A DNA stretch of 64,000 nt from Thalassia testudinum. Its lineage: Eukaryota; Streptophyta; Magnoliopsida; Alismatales; Hydrocharitaceae. The translations under genes were made by a program, and so were the position numbers. Below the pieces are notes generated by a model. That model was not told the DNA's origin. It did not search any database and was given only the letters and a program-made list of their open reading frames with translations. Location: NCBI GenBank assembly GCA_037157565.1, contig JAZHRO010000024.1, positions 10,298,501 to 10,362,500 on the forward strand. Direction: 5' to 3'. Position 1 is the stretch's first letter; every line of letters starts with the position of its first letter. Below are positions 32,216 to 43,313 of the stretch, piece by piece.

Positions 32216-34246
32216 CGAGGAATAGATTTTTATCTTTTTCTTAAAGAGTAAGCCTATGAAGTTTAGTTGCCATGTCAGTGTCGTCCATTTGATATTTTCT
32301 GCAAGTTTTTTATTTTATTTTGTTGAGGTGGAAAAGTTGAAATTTTGACGAAAAGGTTATTTTGAAGAATTGTTCCTTTTGAAAGTCGAAACTCTTACCC
32401 CTTTATTCTTCAAAGAAATTAGTTCCTTAATGATTACCCAGTTGAATAATTCATTAACTAATGTAATGTCTATTCACTATCTACACAAATATATATTTAT
32501 TGGACCCACTAAACGCCCACGTACCACCGGTTATACCAAAGATTAACGCCCCATCGTGCCAAACAAAAACATAAGTAAGTTAATCCCCTTACACAAAATT
32601 ATCCTAGAAATTATATTCAATAAATAAATTAGGCTTGGAAGTCCTAGCAAATACATTAGATCATCCTTGACAGTTTGAGTCCTCTGCACTGGGAATGCCT
32701 GTGTTGAGAACTTGATTTCTTTTTCTTTTAGTTAAAACCTTCTAATAATATATTTTTACATCACATGCAATGCTTTTCATTTTCTTTGAATCTCATTTGA
32801 TAAAAATAATAAATTTATAGAATAAGTTGAAGAGTAAATTAAATGGTGAAATAAGTAAGTTAATTTATTTAGATATTTTAATAGATTATTTTATTTAATC
32901 TAACGTAAATATAAATTAAGTTAAGAAATAAATTAAATATTTAATCTCTCAACCAAACACAAACTTAAGCCTAAAATCAATCATGGATAATTTTCTGTTG
33001 GCATAAGCAAATAACCTTTGTCTACCCGCAGAGAGTAATATTCAAGAATATATATATATATCCTCACAGACGATTCCAGATGAGTTATCTATGTATAAAG
33101 CAAAAGCAGAATTAATATCTTTCGTCAGTGTTGAAAAGAAATAAAATATATTAATACATCGCAAGAAAACATAGAAGGAGGAAACTACCCATCTAACAAG
33201 GGCTATTTCTTCAAGGACTTTAGACCAAATCCATTGCTTCACATGCAAAAGCAACAAACATCCCAATTCAGATATCCACATGGAAATCCGCATTCATTTC
33301 TTTGCGAGCATTCAATTAATTATGTGGCTGCATTCGGATATTGATCCAGGTAACTTACAAGTGAGATCACAACAAAAAGTCAGAAATATATATAGAACCA
33401 TCAACTACTTCCGTGACATTAGTTCATGGCAAAAATTCTTAATTTCCCATCACAATGTTCCAACAGATACTTCCATACTTACAAGTTACAGTAACTTAGT
33501 ACTCGATCGATCTTCCACTTGTACGTGATGATTAAGGATGATATTGCTGCGTACCTTTTTTTCAGGGCAGGCTCGAACCTCTACGGAGAATTGGCAGAAA
33601 GGAGAAGCCTTCATCCACCATGGCATCGAGCACTCTCTCCTCCGCGGCGACCACAGGTGCTGCAGGTATTGACCACGTCGAGACATTCTCCGTGGCTGCG
33701 AAAGGTGCTGCAAATATTGGCCATGCGTAGACATCCTCATCCCCCGATGATGAGGAAGAGGGTAAAGCAACGAAGAGATTAAATGAGTTAGAGTCTAGTT
33801 GAAGATGGTGTTGACGACGAGAAGGATCGGTCCTCCCTTTGGTCGGGGGTTTGCAGGTGGGGTTCCTCTTACTTCGGTCGATGGCTCTCCCTCATCTATT
33901 GTGAGTAGCTCCTTTCCTTTCTCCTACTTCTAGTGGAAGTCGATCTCAGAATCGACCTAGAAACAGGTTTTACTCTATCCCATGGGTTGAGATACCTACT
34001 CGACCCATGGTTGCTCTTTTGACTCGATTTCGAGATTAGGCACACCTCGAAACGAGGTATGATTTAGAAGCCAAATCGACCTATCAGATTCGATTTGATA
34101 CTCTCATATACTTGAATACGGGGGGTTGCGGTGATATTTAAAGGGGGCTACATGAGGATCCCAAATGCTGATGCTGGGTGTGGTGTAAGGGATGTGATAA
34201 GGATGAAGAGGTGAGATAGGGTGTAAATAGTATAGATTTTAAGAAG

Positions 34247-34247
<1 letters not shown>
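32216..34247. other. AT-rich duplicated spacer
   Basis: This stretch is shared with unit 2 (about 40.2-42.1 kb). It contains no supported gene. A short frame at 33519-33782 is not conserved in unit 2. Confidence 0.45.

Positions 34248-34286
<39 letters not shown>
34248..34286. repeat. (AT)n microsatellite
   Basis: About 19 AT dinucleotides in an unbroken run. Confidence 0.95.
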
Positions 34287-34289
<3 letters not shown>

Positions 34290-34881
34290 AAAAAATAATA
34301 TTTAATAATTAAAATTCATCATATCAAAATCAACCGACTCTTTCTCTAATCAATCCTGATATAGTACCATCTCCACAACCTAATGAGATTGAAATTTAAT
34401 ATTAAAAAGTATCTAACGCAAACATTTTTAGGGAGACTCATGATCAATAATAAATGCCATCGTCCGCATTCTCAAATTTGGACGGAAGACACATATGCTT
34501 GCAAAAGAGTACAGATCTTCGTTTGACAAAATCGTTGCTCTTTAGTTTTGGGTTGGCAAATCCGACTCAGCAACACGTTAGGACGTACGATTTGGAAAAT
34601 AAAAACGTAACGATGTTCCGAACGCAAATAGCCATAGATAAATAAATAAATCCTTCTAGATTGACCCTCGGATTTAGGGGCAGGGGAATGTCGGTGGGGG
34701 GGGGGGGTGGCGGTGTGGCGATTAGCACAAGGGCGAATCCTGTCAGGCGAAAAAAATGGTTAGTGGCCTTCGTCATTTGACCTTTTCGGTTTCTTTGTTT
34801 TTTTTTCTTTTTTTGTCTTCGTTAGGTCTCAAAACTTCGCCTTCGCCCCCTCCTCGGAACCGACCCCTCCCCCATCGTCTC

Positions 34882-36619
34882 TGATGCGACCTAAAACTCA
34901 TTTTTGGTTCCCAAGCTCCAACGAGAGTCCATTTTGGGGAAGGGCAGCAGCAGCCCATGCTGCCGTTGACGGGGGAGACGAACCCAACGTGCACCTGCAG
35001 TGGGGAGAGCTCATTTCGGTTAATCTCGACTACCTTTTGGTCCTTTTTGTGGACTCCTTCACTGAGAATAAAGATGACATAGGTTAGTGTGTTAGAGGTA
35101 GATTTGGTAGGTTAGTGTGGTCTCCTCCAGCTCCGCCTTTTTCTCCTTATCAGGTTCCGCTCCGACCACCGTCGCTACCTGGGCCCACTCAACCTCCTCT
35201 CCTCCCGCAGGGCCCTCCAATCACCTGCGAACTCCCCCTTCAAGCTGCACGCCGCCGGATATCAACTCCCTTGATGCCTTCAGCCCCCCTCGCCGTCTCA
35301 ACCGGGGCCTCCTCGACCTCCACTCCCGCGCCATCGCACTACCCCATCCCCTCCAGCGACTCCACCACCATCCTCACCGGGACCGTCGCCACCTTCGACA
35401 TCCCCCGCGGCCCCTTCTCCGTCCGCGCCGACGTCGTCAACGTCGCCCATGGGTTTTCCGCCTGCCTCACCCCCATCGAGGCTGGTGCCCTCCGCCGCTC
35501 CACGAAGTCGTCTCCGTCGAACCCGAGATCCGTCCTCCTCCAGCCACTTCGCGCCGTCAACACCTCCAACGGCCCCCACGACGTTGCCCCATCCGACCGT
35601 CGCGCCCCTCCTCCGCCTTCGTCTTCGCCATCGTCTCCAAGCACCCAACCCACAGCGGCAACGGGACCGAGGCCATCATAGACCACGTCGCCTCGGACCT
35701 CACCTGTGCCCTCGCCACCCTCGTCGTCGTCCCGCTCTGGCTCCCCTTCTCCGACGACCTCGGCAACCTCCCCTCCTCTCCGGATTACCCCTTCGGGTAG
35801 TTCAACATCCCTGACTTCAACTCTCGCATCCGCGACCACCGCGTCACCCACGGCCTCGACACCGAGCACCCGACGAAGTTCTCCATGGCCCTCGTCACCA
35901 CCCTTTTTTTCTAACCACTGCGTCTCCTAGCTTGTCAGTTATTCCCACCGGGCTTGTACGAGGGCCAAACCCCCAGGCCCCTGCGCTCCATCCCAGACTT
36001 CTCTCTCGTCCCCCCCTCACCCCCCCCGCCTCGAGACCCGCACCGAGCACCACCACTGCGCTCGGAGGCTCGGCGACCCCTCCGCCGCTCCATCGGCGTC
36101 CACACCCCATGTCATTGAGGACGATTACATATTTTTGCAAGGGGGGACGAGTTGATGCGACCCAAAACTCATTTTTGGGTTCCCAACCTCTAAGGAGAGG
36201 CCATTTTGGGTAAGGGCAGCAGCAGCCCATGCTGCTGTTGACAGGGGAGACGAACCCAACGTGCATCTGCAGGGAAAGATCTCATTTTGGTCAATCTCAG
36301 CTGCCTTTTGGTCCCCTTTGTGGTCTCCTTCACTGACCAGGAAAAATCACATAGGTTAATGTGCTGGAGGTAGATTTGGTAAGATATTGTATTGTCTTTT
36401 TCTGATGTAATCGACTACTTAATACCCACCTATAATATGAATGAAGAACCATTTTGATCATTGGCCTCTCTACCTTATGATGGTTGATTTTTCCACCCAC
36501 AATATCCCCCCCCATCTTCCACCGTCTATCCACCACCGATCACCCCACAAGCATCGATTTGTAGGTCCACCTCGCTGTGTTTCTTACACGTACACCCTTG
36601 TCGTACCGGGACCATATCA
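34882..36619 (+). mobile_element. Defective Gypsy element with a GC-rich interior
   Basis: Direct repeats start TGATGCGACC at 34882 and 36153 and match for about 238 bp. The right one continues to CCATATCA at 36619 (467 bp) and is the 3' LTR; the left one is cut at about 35119. A polypurine run, CAAGGGGGGACGAG, ends right before the 3' LTR, preceded by the reading CKGGRVDAT, a usual end of plant Gypsy polyproteins. Flanking pentamers are GTCTC and CTCTC. Unit 2 has the uninterrupted site at 42421-42440, which confirms this as an insertion. No PBS, gag or RT remains. Confidence 0.75.
35120..36090 (+). pseudogene. GC-rich coding-like segment inside the defective Gypsy element
   Basis: The composition and codon-like periodicity resemble a host exon. 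Frames change: one part reads STTILTGTVATFDIPRGPF and VVNVAHGFSACLTPIEA, a later part GTEAIIDHVASDLTCALATL and FNIPDFNSRIRDHR. I recognise no family. The strand bias to Pro/Ser/Arg in other frames is a by-product of GC content. It may be a host-gene fragment captured by the retroelement, with at least two frame changes and a TAG at 35799. Confidence 0.35.
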
Positions 36620-37138
36620 CTCTCCGTCTCGATCCCCTGCGTTATTTACGTGAGATATCATATATAATATTCCATCTCATCTGCATGTCGCCGATTACGT
36701 CTGAAGTTTCATTGCATGTCGCTAATATGAAATTTCCGGCATTTTTTTTTAGTCGGAAAAGGTTGAATTTTGATGTAAAAATGATTTTTTTTTTCAAGGA
36801 GCTATTGTTATTGAATTCTGGTACTGTTTTTTTCTTTTGTATTTTTCAATGGAATGAATTAGTTACTTCTTAACGAGTTAGTTAATTCGTTCAAAAGTTG
36901 AAGTTTATCTATTCTTGATGTGTATACAAGTGTTTGCATTGGGGGAAAAAGAGGGTCATTGAAAGTCCCATCAAACAAAAGCATATATATATCCTTTAAC
37001 TACCAAATAAAAACGTAACTTAAACCCCTCTTACGGAGAAATACCCTGAAAAATATATACTGTAGCTGCCAAACAAAAACGTAACTTAAACCCCTTGAAC
37101 AGAGATATATCCCAGAAAACATAACTTCTTAAACCCTT

Positions 37139-37589
37139 TCAGAGAGAACTTGCAAATCCTGGTGTTGGGAGTAGTCCAACACCATGGTAAAGAACTTGAA
37201 TATCCTGAGAAAGAGGAGACAAAGCAGAACAGGGGCCCACGCCTGCAGCAACAAAGCAAGCATCGCTGCTGCGAATGATCGAAGATCCAATCGTAGAATT
37301 TTCGATTTCAACCACCGAGGTGTTGATCTTATAACCAGTGGGAGGATCGGGCTTCCGGTGAGGGCGCGCAGAAAACAAATGGCCGGGCAGTAAGGAGCCC
37401 ATTCCCAAGTTCAAAGTTGGTCCAAGCAAATTCAAAGGAACTTCTCCAAGAGAAATTCAAACCCTCACATCCGATTTTGTTTCGACTCTGCCAAGTAGTG
37501 TAGAGAATGAAGGCTACAGTAACCTCTGGCCTTTTCTTGTGGAAGGAATTTGTATAGCCCATGCGGATGCAGCACTCAATTGTCTTCAT
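37139..37589 (-). pseudogene. RNase H-like remnant, copy B
   Basis: This is a duplicate of the remnant at 27.7-28.1 kb: FILYTTWQSRNKI, then GYKINTSVVEIENSTIG, IIRSSDACFVAA. It is split between two frames by a small indel near 37.35 kb. It marks the left end of unit 2. Confidence 0.45.
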
Positions 37590-37868
37590 GGTGCTTTTAA
37601 GTTAGTATATCGCAAACTTCCAATATAATTATGCGATAGATATTCTCTCTTTTTTTCTTTTATGCAACTGAGGTGTAAATGGCTTTCTAGTTTCTACCAT
37701 CAAAATGCAGCAACAATTTTTGTTGCCTCATGAAAAACTGTAATTAAGAGAAAAAAAGAACTTATAATAGAGAAAATAATTAACCAGATAGGTCGTTCTT
37801 TCAGTGGACACCAAGGAAAACTACGAACGACGATATAAAAAATCACACATGTTCCACCGTCTCTATCG

Positions 37869-39151
37869 TCCTATGGGAGTGAGAGTTTCCACGTATAAAG
37901 TAGCTTCAAATTCTTCAAGCCAGTAATCGGTTGTAGTTATGGAGAAGGAATCCTTTGATGGATTCGGGAGCATCTGCCTTTCCCAATTCTCACATCCATG
38001 TGGCTCGCAGAAGACCCTACCCATGCTTGGTCTTCAGCACGAACCACCCGCGTACGATCCCGAGGATGTCGAAAGGCTCTCCAACTCGAGGAAGGCGGAG
38101 GCGATGCAGTAACGTCCACCCCATATGTCCACCCCTGCAATAATATTCTCCATCCAAAGCCCAGACATCGACCAGTTGGTCCTTGGGAAGACGATTCACC
38201 ATGCACACCTTCCCGTCCATGACTACGAGGGTGACCTTCTGCTTGATGCGATTAACATCCGTGTTGAAATCCGAGGATGGTGCTGGGATAATCCTGTACT
38301 GCTCATCCCTCAAGTTCAAGGAAAGCAGAAGCTCCTCCCCGGTACTCCACCCAGAGGACTCGTGATCGATCTTCCAGTAGGCAACCCCGTTCGAGAATGT
38401 GGGGCTGTCGCCTTTAACCGCGCACGGGACCTCCGTGGCAACAACTCTCCATGAGTTGCTGCAACCGTCGAGTGTGAAGATCTCGCACCCAAAGTCGTAG
38501 CCAAATCTCCTCCTCCTCGGTTGGATGGCAGAAGTGTCTGATTACCTTATACTTCCCGTCTGCCGAATCGGAACCAAACCCGGTCACGATTACCGCGTTG
38601 GCGCTGCAACACCTGCAGGGGCTTCCCGGAGGCAATACCCTCGACTCCGCAGTGGGGGGGTTCCAGATGTGGAGGATCCCATTGTTCGTAGCGAGGAGCA
38701 TGAGACCGTCGCAGTGCCCGATGACTCGTGCGTTTGATCTCCCTGTTATATGACGACGGTTAAACGTCCTAACCACTTCTCCTTGAGAGAAAAGATCAAC
38801 GAGGAGGAACGACCCACCATCGTAATTAACAGGTGATACGAGGGCGTGACGGCAACCCACTGCTCTTGCTAAGCCCAAGTGTTGATAGAGGAAGAAGCTC
38901 TCGGAGATGGTGGCAAGCCATGACCTGCAGATGGATTTAAATCGCACGAGGGAACTTGCAGGTAGCCTTTGCAGTATCTCGAAGTTGATATCGTCAGGAG
39001 CTATGATGTGAGTTTTCGAGGTTGGCCCCTTTGATGACGGTGTTCTCATGGTTCCCGCGTTTTTAGATTTTTCTGCACACTTCTTTTTTTTACTCCTCGT
39101 AACCTTTGGTTGGTCGTCGTCTTCAGCAAGCACCTGTGAATTTGAAAGCAA
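37869..39151 (-). pseudogene. F-box protein gene, copy B, frameshifted
   Basis: The N-terminal frame (39151-38414) is longer than in copy A and includes the full F-box (INFEILQRLPASSLVRFKSI), then VIGHCDGLMLLATNNGILHIWNP, the first propeller strand missing from copy A. Near 38505-38520 a net +1 change (an extra GAGG in a GAG repeat, relative to copy A) throws the frame off after HPTEEE. The C-terminal part resumes at 38319 (LRDEQYRIIPAPSSDF). It meets a TAG at about 38018 with another one-base insertion, where copy A reads KTKHGLVICEPHG. There are therefore at least two lesions, different from that of copy A. The AAATTCACAGGTGC sequence at the start could be a splice acceptor, so an upstream exon is possible. 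Confidence 0.82.
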
Positions 39152-40369
39152 ATGATAAGATAACTTATTAGCTTATCGGACATATTAGTGCAATTAATTG
39201 TTATGCCAAATGAACCGTAAGAAGGTCAAGAGCAAGTGGCACAACACGTTGGATATGAATTAAATCGTAAAACAAAAATGAAATACATGCATATTGTAAC
39301 GTTTTTTTTTTTTTTTTTTAACACCCAGTGAATATATGATAGTTTCAACCAATTTTTTGATTTCTTCATGGGTGAAAATTTTTTTTAGGTAAAAGAATCA
39401 TTTTTTATAAGTGAAATTACTTTCAAAATAAAAAATTACTTTTTATCTTATGAAAGTAAAAATACACATATGACTTTTTATTTTTAATTATGATATCTTT
39501 TTATTTTCAATCCTTATGTTCTAACTTTCAATCGGTGAACAATTAGTGTATTTTAATTTTCAGGAGATATATTTGATTTTGAAGTGATATATTTTAATTT
39601 TTGATAGATATATTTTAATCTTCAATTAATGTATTTTAATTTTTAAGTAATATATATATTTTTTATTGAACATGAACATAAGTGCAAGCCATACACTACA
39701 GGATACATTACAATGATTATTTTCGTGCTCACTTTTAATTAAATTTTATGACTAACTCTTGCTATGAAAAATTCTAAGATCTAGTTTGGTAAGGGAGATA
39801 ATCCATCAAAATATAGATTAATCTTGTATGGTGGGCATGATATTTTAACTTAAATTAAGAAAATTTAACCTGAGATAAATTATTCTAAGATTGATGTGGG
39901 ATAAGTTATTTTTATAGATTATCTCATATATTTTTATAGGTTAACCCAAAAATTTTTCAACCAGTTATAGATTAATCCAACAAGATAACATTTATGACCT
40001 TCAAACAAAAATGAAAAATAATCCAATTATAAAAAAAGTATCCCATAAAATTTATCTTTCAATTTTAAAGGTACCAGAAAGTTATGAGAATTTCAACTTA
40101 ATATTTTCCTAAAAAAGAATTTATCAACGTAATAGGATACGTTCCTTCTCGGTGGGTAAGGACCCCGAACATGTCAACCTTTTTCTTTTCTTTTTACAAA
40201 GAGTAAACCTTTGAAGTTTTGTTGCTACTTTGCATGTCGCCGACTTGAAATGTTTTTGTAGTTTTTCTTTTCTTGAGGCGGAAAAGTCGAAATTTTGATA
40301 AAAAGGTTCTTTTTCTTTTACCATGAGATTTGTTCATTAATGATTATCAAGTTAGAATATGGATGTGAC
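39152..40369. other. AT-rich duplicated spacer, with a possible MITE
   Basis: It is largely shared with unit 1. About 39779-40012 is not, and starts TAGTTTGGTAAGGGAGATAA, reminiscent of MITE ends, but inverted termini are unclear. A T-rich run lies at 39302-39319. Confidence 0.35.
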
Positions 40370-41050
40370 TTAAAAAATATAAAAATTGACATAAAAAATT
40401 TATGTATAGTTATAAATGTGATTTTTTATATTTTTTATATAAAAAAGTATTGATACATGGTGGAATTTATCATTGTTGAAATCAACAAATCATTTTCGTA
40501 GTGGTGAGTAGTTATGTAAAATCACTTTGTACATTTAAAATAATTTTACATGAATGTAAAGTAACATTTCATCGGTATAATAAATTTTTTTATACTAGTG
40601 TAAAGTAAGATAACAGTTTACTTTGAACTATTTTGCACCGGTATAATATTTTTTTGTATCGGTGTAAAATTAAATTTTAAGTGTTTCTTCACGTATAGCA
40701 AGTGATTTTTTACTTAAGGGTTTAGTTTTTAATGTTTAAACCTTAAATCCTATACCTAAATCTTAAGTTGAAAAATCACATTTCAAGTAAAAAATCATTT
40801 CTTATACGTGAAATCATTTTCCATAAATTTAAATCCTAAACTTATAAATCAAAATCACTTTTGATAAGTATAAAATCATTTTGAATATGTGAAACTACCT
40901 TTGAAATAATTTATCATCAATGTAAAATTTTTTATCATCGATACATTTTTTTAAGTTAAAATTATGTGATGTTTTTTTTAAATGTGGTGAGAACTATCAT
41001 GTAACAAATTTTAGATTTTTTTAATTTTTTATATTAAACTTTAATTATCA
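40370..41050. mobile_element. AT-rich dispersed repeat, copy 2 (inverted)
   Basis: Reverse complement of the repeat at 30.0-30.8 kb. It shares the TTTGCACCGGTATAAT and TATCGGTGTAAAATT words and the AAATCATTTTCGTA block (about 40488). Confidence 0.6.
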
Positions 41051-42960
41051 AGTGAGTTCGCATTTTATAAAATATAAAAATAATACTTAGGCAGTTTTTA
41101 CTGCACAACTTATATTTTTGCTTTCTGCCTTAGAATGATTCATTCAATAGGAAAGATTATCATTAACTAATGTAATTTCTATTCACTGTGTTGGCAAATG
41201 TACATTCATTGCACCCACTAGTTATTACAAATTCCTACCTGGTGAAGCCCCCTCGTACCACCAGTTATCCCAAAGACTAACGCTCCCTCGTGCCAAACTA
41301 AAACATAATTAAGGTAACACCCTTACACAAAATTATCCCAAAAAATAAATTCAATAGCTAAATTATACTTGGAAGACCTGTCGTAGATACATTAGATCAT
41401 CCTTGTCGGTTGAGTCCTCTCCATTGCCCGTAGTGGCAACGCCCTTGTTCAGAACTTCATCTCTCTTCCTTTTTGTTAATACCCCCTAATATATTTTTGC
41501 ACCACGTGAAATGGTTTTCATTTTCTCTAATGTCTAAATTAAGTCAACCATGATTAATCTTCTATATAAGCAAATAACCTTTATCTACCCGCAAATCAGA
41601 TAATCATGAATAATATTCAAGACTATATATACATATATGGTTTCCTCACGGACAATTCCAGACGAATTACCTATCTAGAAAGCAAAAGCATAATTAGTAT
41701 CTTTCGTCAACCTTGAAAGGAAATAAAATATATTATACATCGCAAGAAATCATATATAACGAGTCAACTACCCATCTACTGCAAGAGCTCACCATGAAGA
41801 TAAAAATATATAATGATCTAATTTTTCCGTCACATTAGTTCATGACAAATGTTCTTAATTTCTCATCAGTTTGTTCCAGGCAAATATGTCCATCCTTACG
41901 GTAAGTTAGAACTTGATCTTTTTCACATGATGGTTAAGGATATGATGTTGCTACGTACTTTTTTCTCAGGGAAGGTGCGAATCTCTACGTAGAATTGGTA
42001 GAAGGGAGAAGCATCCGCTCTCCTCCACGATGGCAAAAGGTGCTGCAGATATCGACCACGTCGAGGCATCCTCGTCACCGATAACGACGAAGAGGGTTAT
42101 GCAAAGAAGAGAATTGAATAAGTTATGTTAATTTAGAGTTAATTAAAGTTTACTCGAACATAATGTTACAACAAGAAAGAGCACGGGAGAGTTGCGGTGA
42201 TATTTAAAGGAGGGGGCGGCGAGGAGATCCCCAATCCTAATGGGATTGGGATTTAGAATAACCAAACAGCTTTATAAATCCAACTCAGCAAAGCACCGCC
42301 ATGTAGATAAATAAATAAATAAGGAAGCAAACCCTTCAAACGCCCGAAGACACGCGACGGGGTCGTGTGGATAACCGCCTCGTCCCTCGCCACCCTCCGC
42401 CTCCGCCCCCGGATCCGACCCCTCCCCCGTCCTCTCCGTCTCCATCCCCGGCGTTATTTTCGTCAGATATCATATATAATATTCCATGTCATCTGCACGT
42501 CGCCGATTTCGCCTGATGTTTCTTTGCATGTCGCTAATTCAAAATTTCCTGCAGTTTTTTCCTCTCCCTCTCTCTCTCTCTCGAGTTGGAAAAGGTGGAA
42601 ATTTGATGAAAAAATGATTTCTTATTTCAAGGAGTGATTGTTATTGAATTCTGCTGCTCTTTACTTCCTTTTGAATTTTCCAAAGGAATGAGTTTGTTAC
42701 TTCTTAACAGGTTAATTAATTCGTTCAAAAGTTGATGGTTATCTATTCTTGATTTGTGTATACAAGTGTTTGCATTGGAGGAAAAAGGAGTTCGTTGAAA
42801 GTGCCATCAAACAAAAACATCTATCCTATAGCTACCAAACAAAAACATAACCTAAACCCCTTTAACGGAAAATTATCCCGAAATGTATATCCCGTAGCTA
42901 CCAAATCAGGCCTGAAAGTCCTAGCATTTACATTAGATCGTCCTCAACAGTTTGAAGCTT

Positions 42961-43313
42961 AAGAATTGGGCTTCGGTCCAGTTTTGGCAATCAACAGTTC
43001 TTTGCTCAATTAGATTCCTTGAAAATTCAGAAAATTGTTTGGTTTCTTTCCAGTTCTCAACAATATGATTCATTGTTTGGATGTGGAGTGCCCTCTGTAA
43101 ACTGGGAAAAGTTCCTCGCCATTGCCAAAAAGATGCAGTTCTACCACTTAAGACCACAGAAGCTAGCCATTCTAAGTTGTAGCATAGAATAGCAATTTTC
43201 CTTCTCAAAATCCTTCCTATTCTTCGTGCTTTTTCTTTCTTTCTTTCTTTTTTTTAAGGAAACGGCCCTTTTTTTTCCACCAAGGATAATGTATAACTGT
43301 GTCATTTCTGCAG
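42961..43313. other. Interval upstream of the PHS1-like exons
   Basis: I expected the first exon of the PHS1-like gene here and did not find one with confidence. A 91-residue minus-strand frame (43208-42933) has no motif I recognise. A polypyrimidine tract and AG at 43311-43313 precede the first recognised exon. Confidence 0.4.

Larger units (their letters stand above)
27733..37130. repeat. Segmental duplication, unit 1
   Basis: Unit 1 matches unit 2 (about 37.18-42.96 kb) in the same order and orientation: RNase H remnant, F-box copy, AT-rich spacer, the CAACGTAATAGGATACG block (31157 and 40125), the CGTACCACC block (32520 and 41260), the TACGTA/AGAATTGG block (33550 and 41950), and the ATATCATATATAATATTCC block (36655 and 42466). 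Unit 1 is longer because it holds extra insertions at about 30.0-30.8, 31.2-32.2 and 34.88-36.62 kb. Boundaries are approximate. Confidence 0.8.
37180..42960. repeat. Segmental duplication, unit 2
   Basis: This is the head-to-tail partner of 27.73-37.13 kb, shorter because it lacks the 31.2-kb and 34.9-kb insertions. It keeps the pre-insertion site of the Gypsy element (42421-42440). It ends with the TGTATACAAGTGTTTGCATTGG block (42764), which matches 36930. The divergence between units is plain by eye, so the duplication is not recent. Confidence 0.8.

Noticed and set aside
35298..35869. Long minus-strand frames rich in Gly, Asp and Arg opposite the GC-rich segment
   Set aside because: They are complement artefacts of GC-rich DNA with no recognisable domain. 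The plus strand has the better protein-like sequence.
42933..43208. 91-codon minus-strand frame beside the PHS1-like gene
   Set aside because: I could not match it to any family, and it has no start context or neighbours that support a gene.
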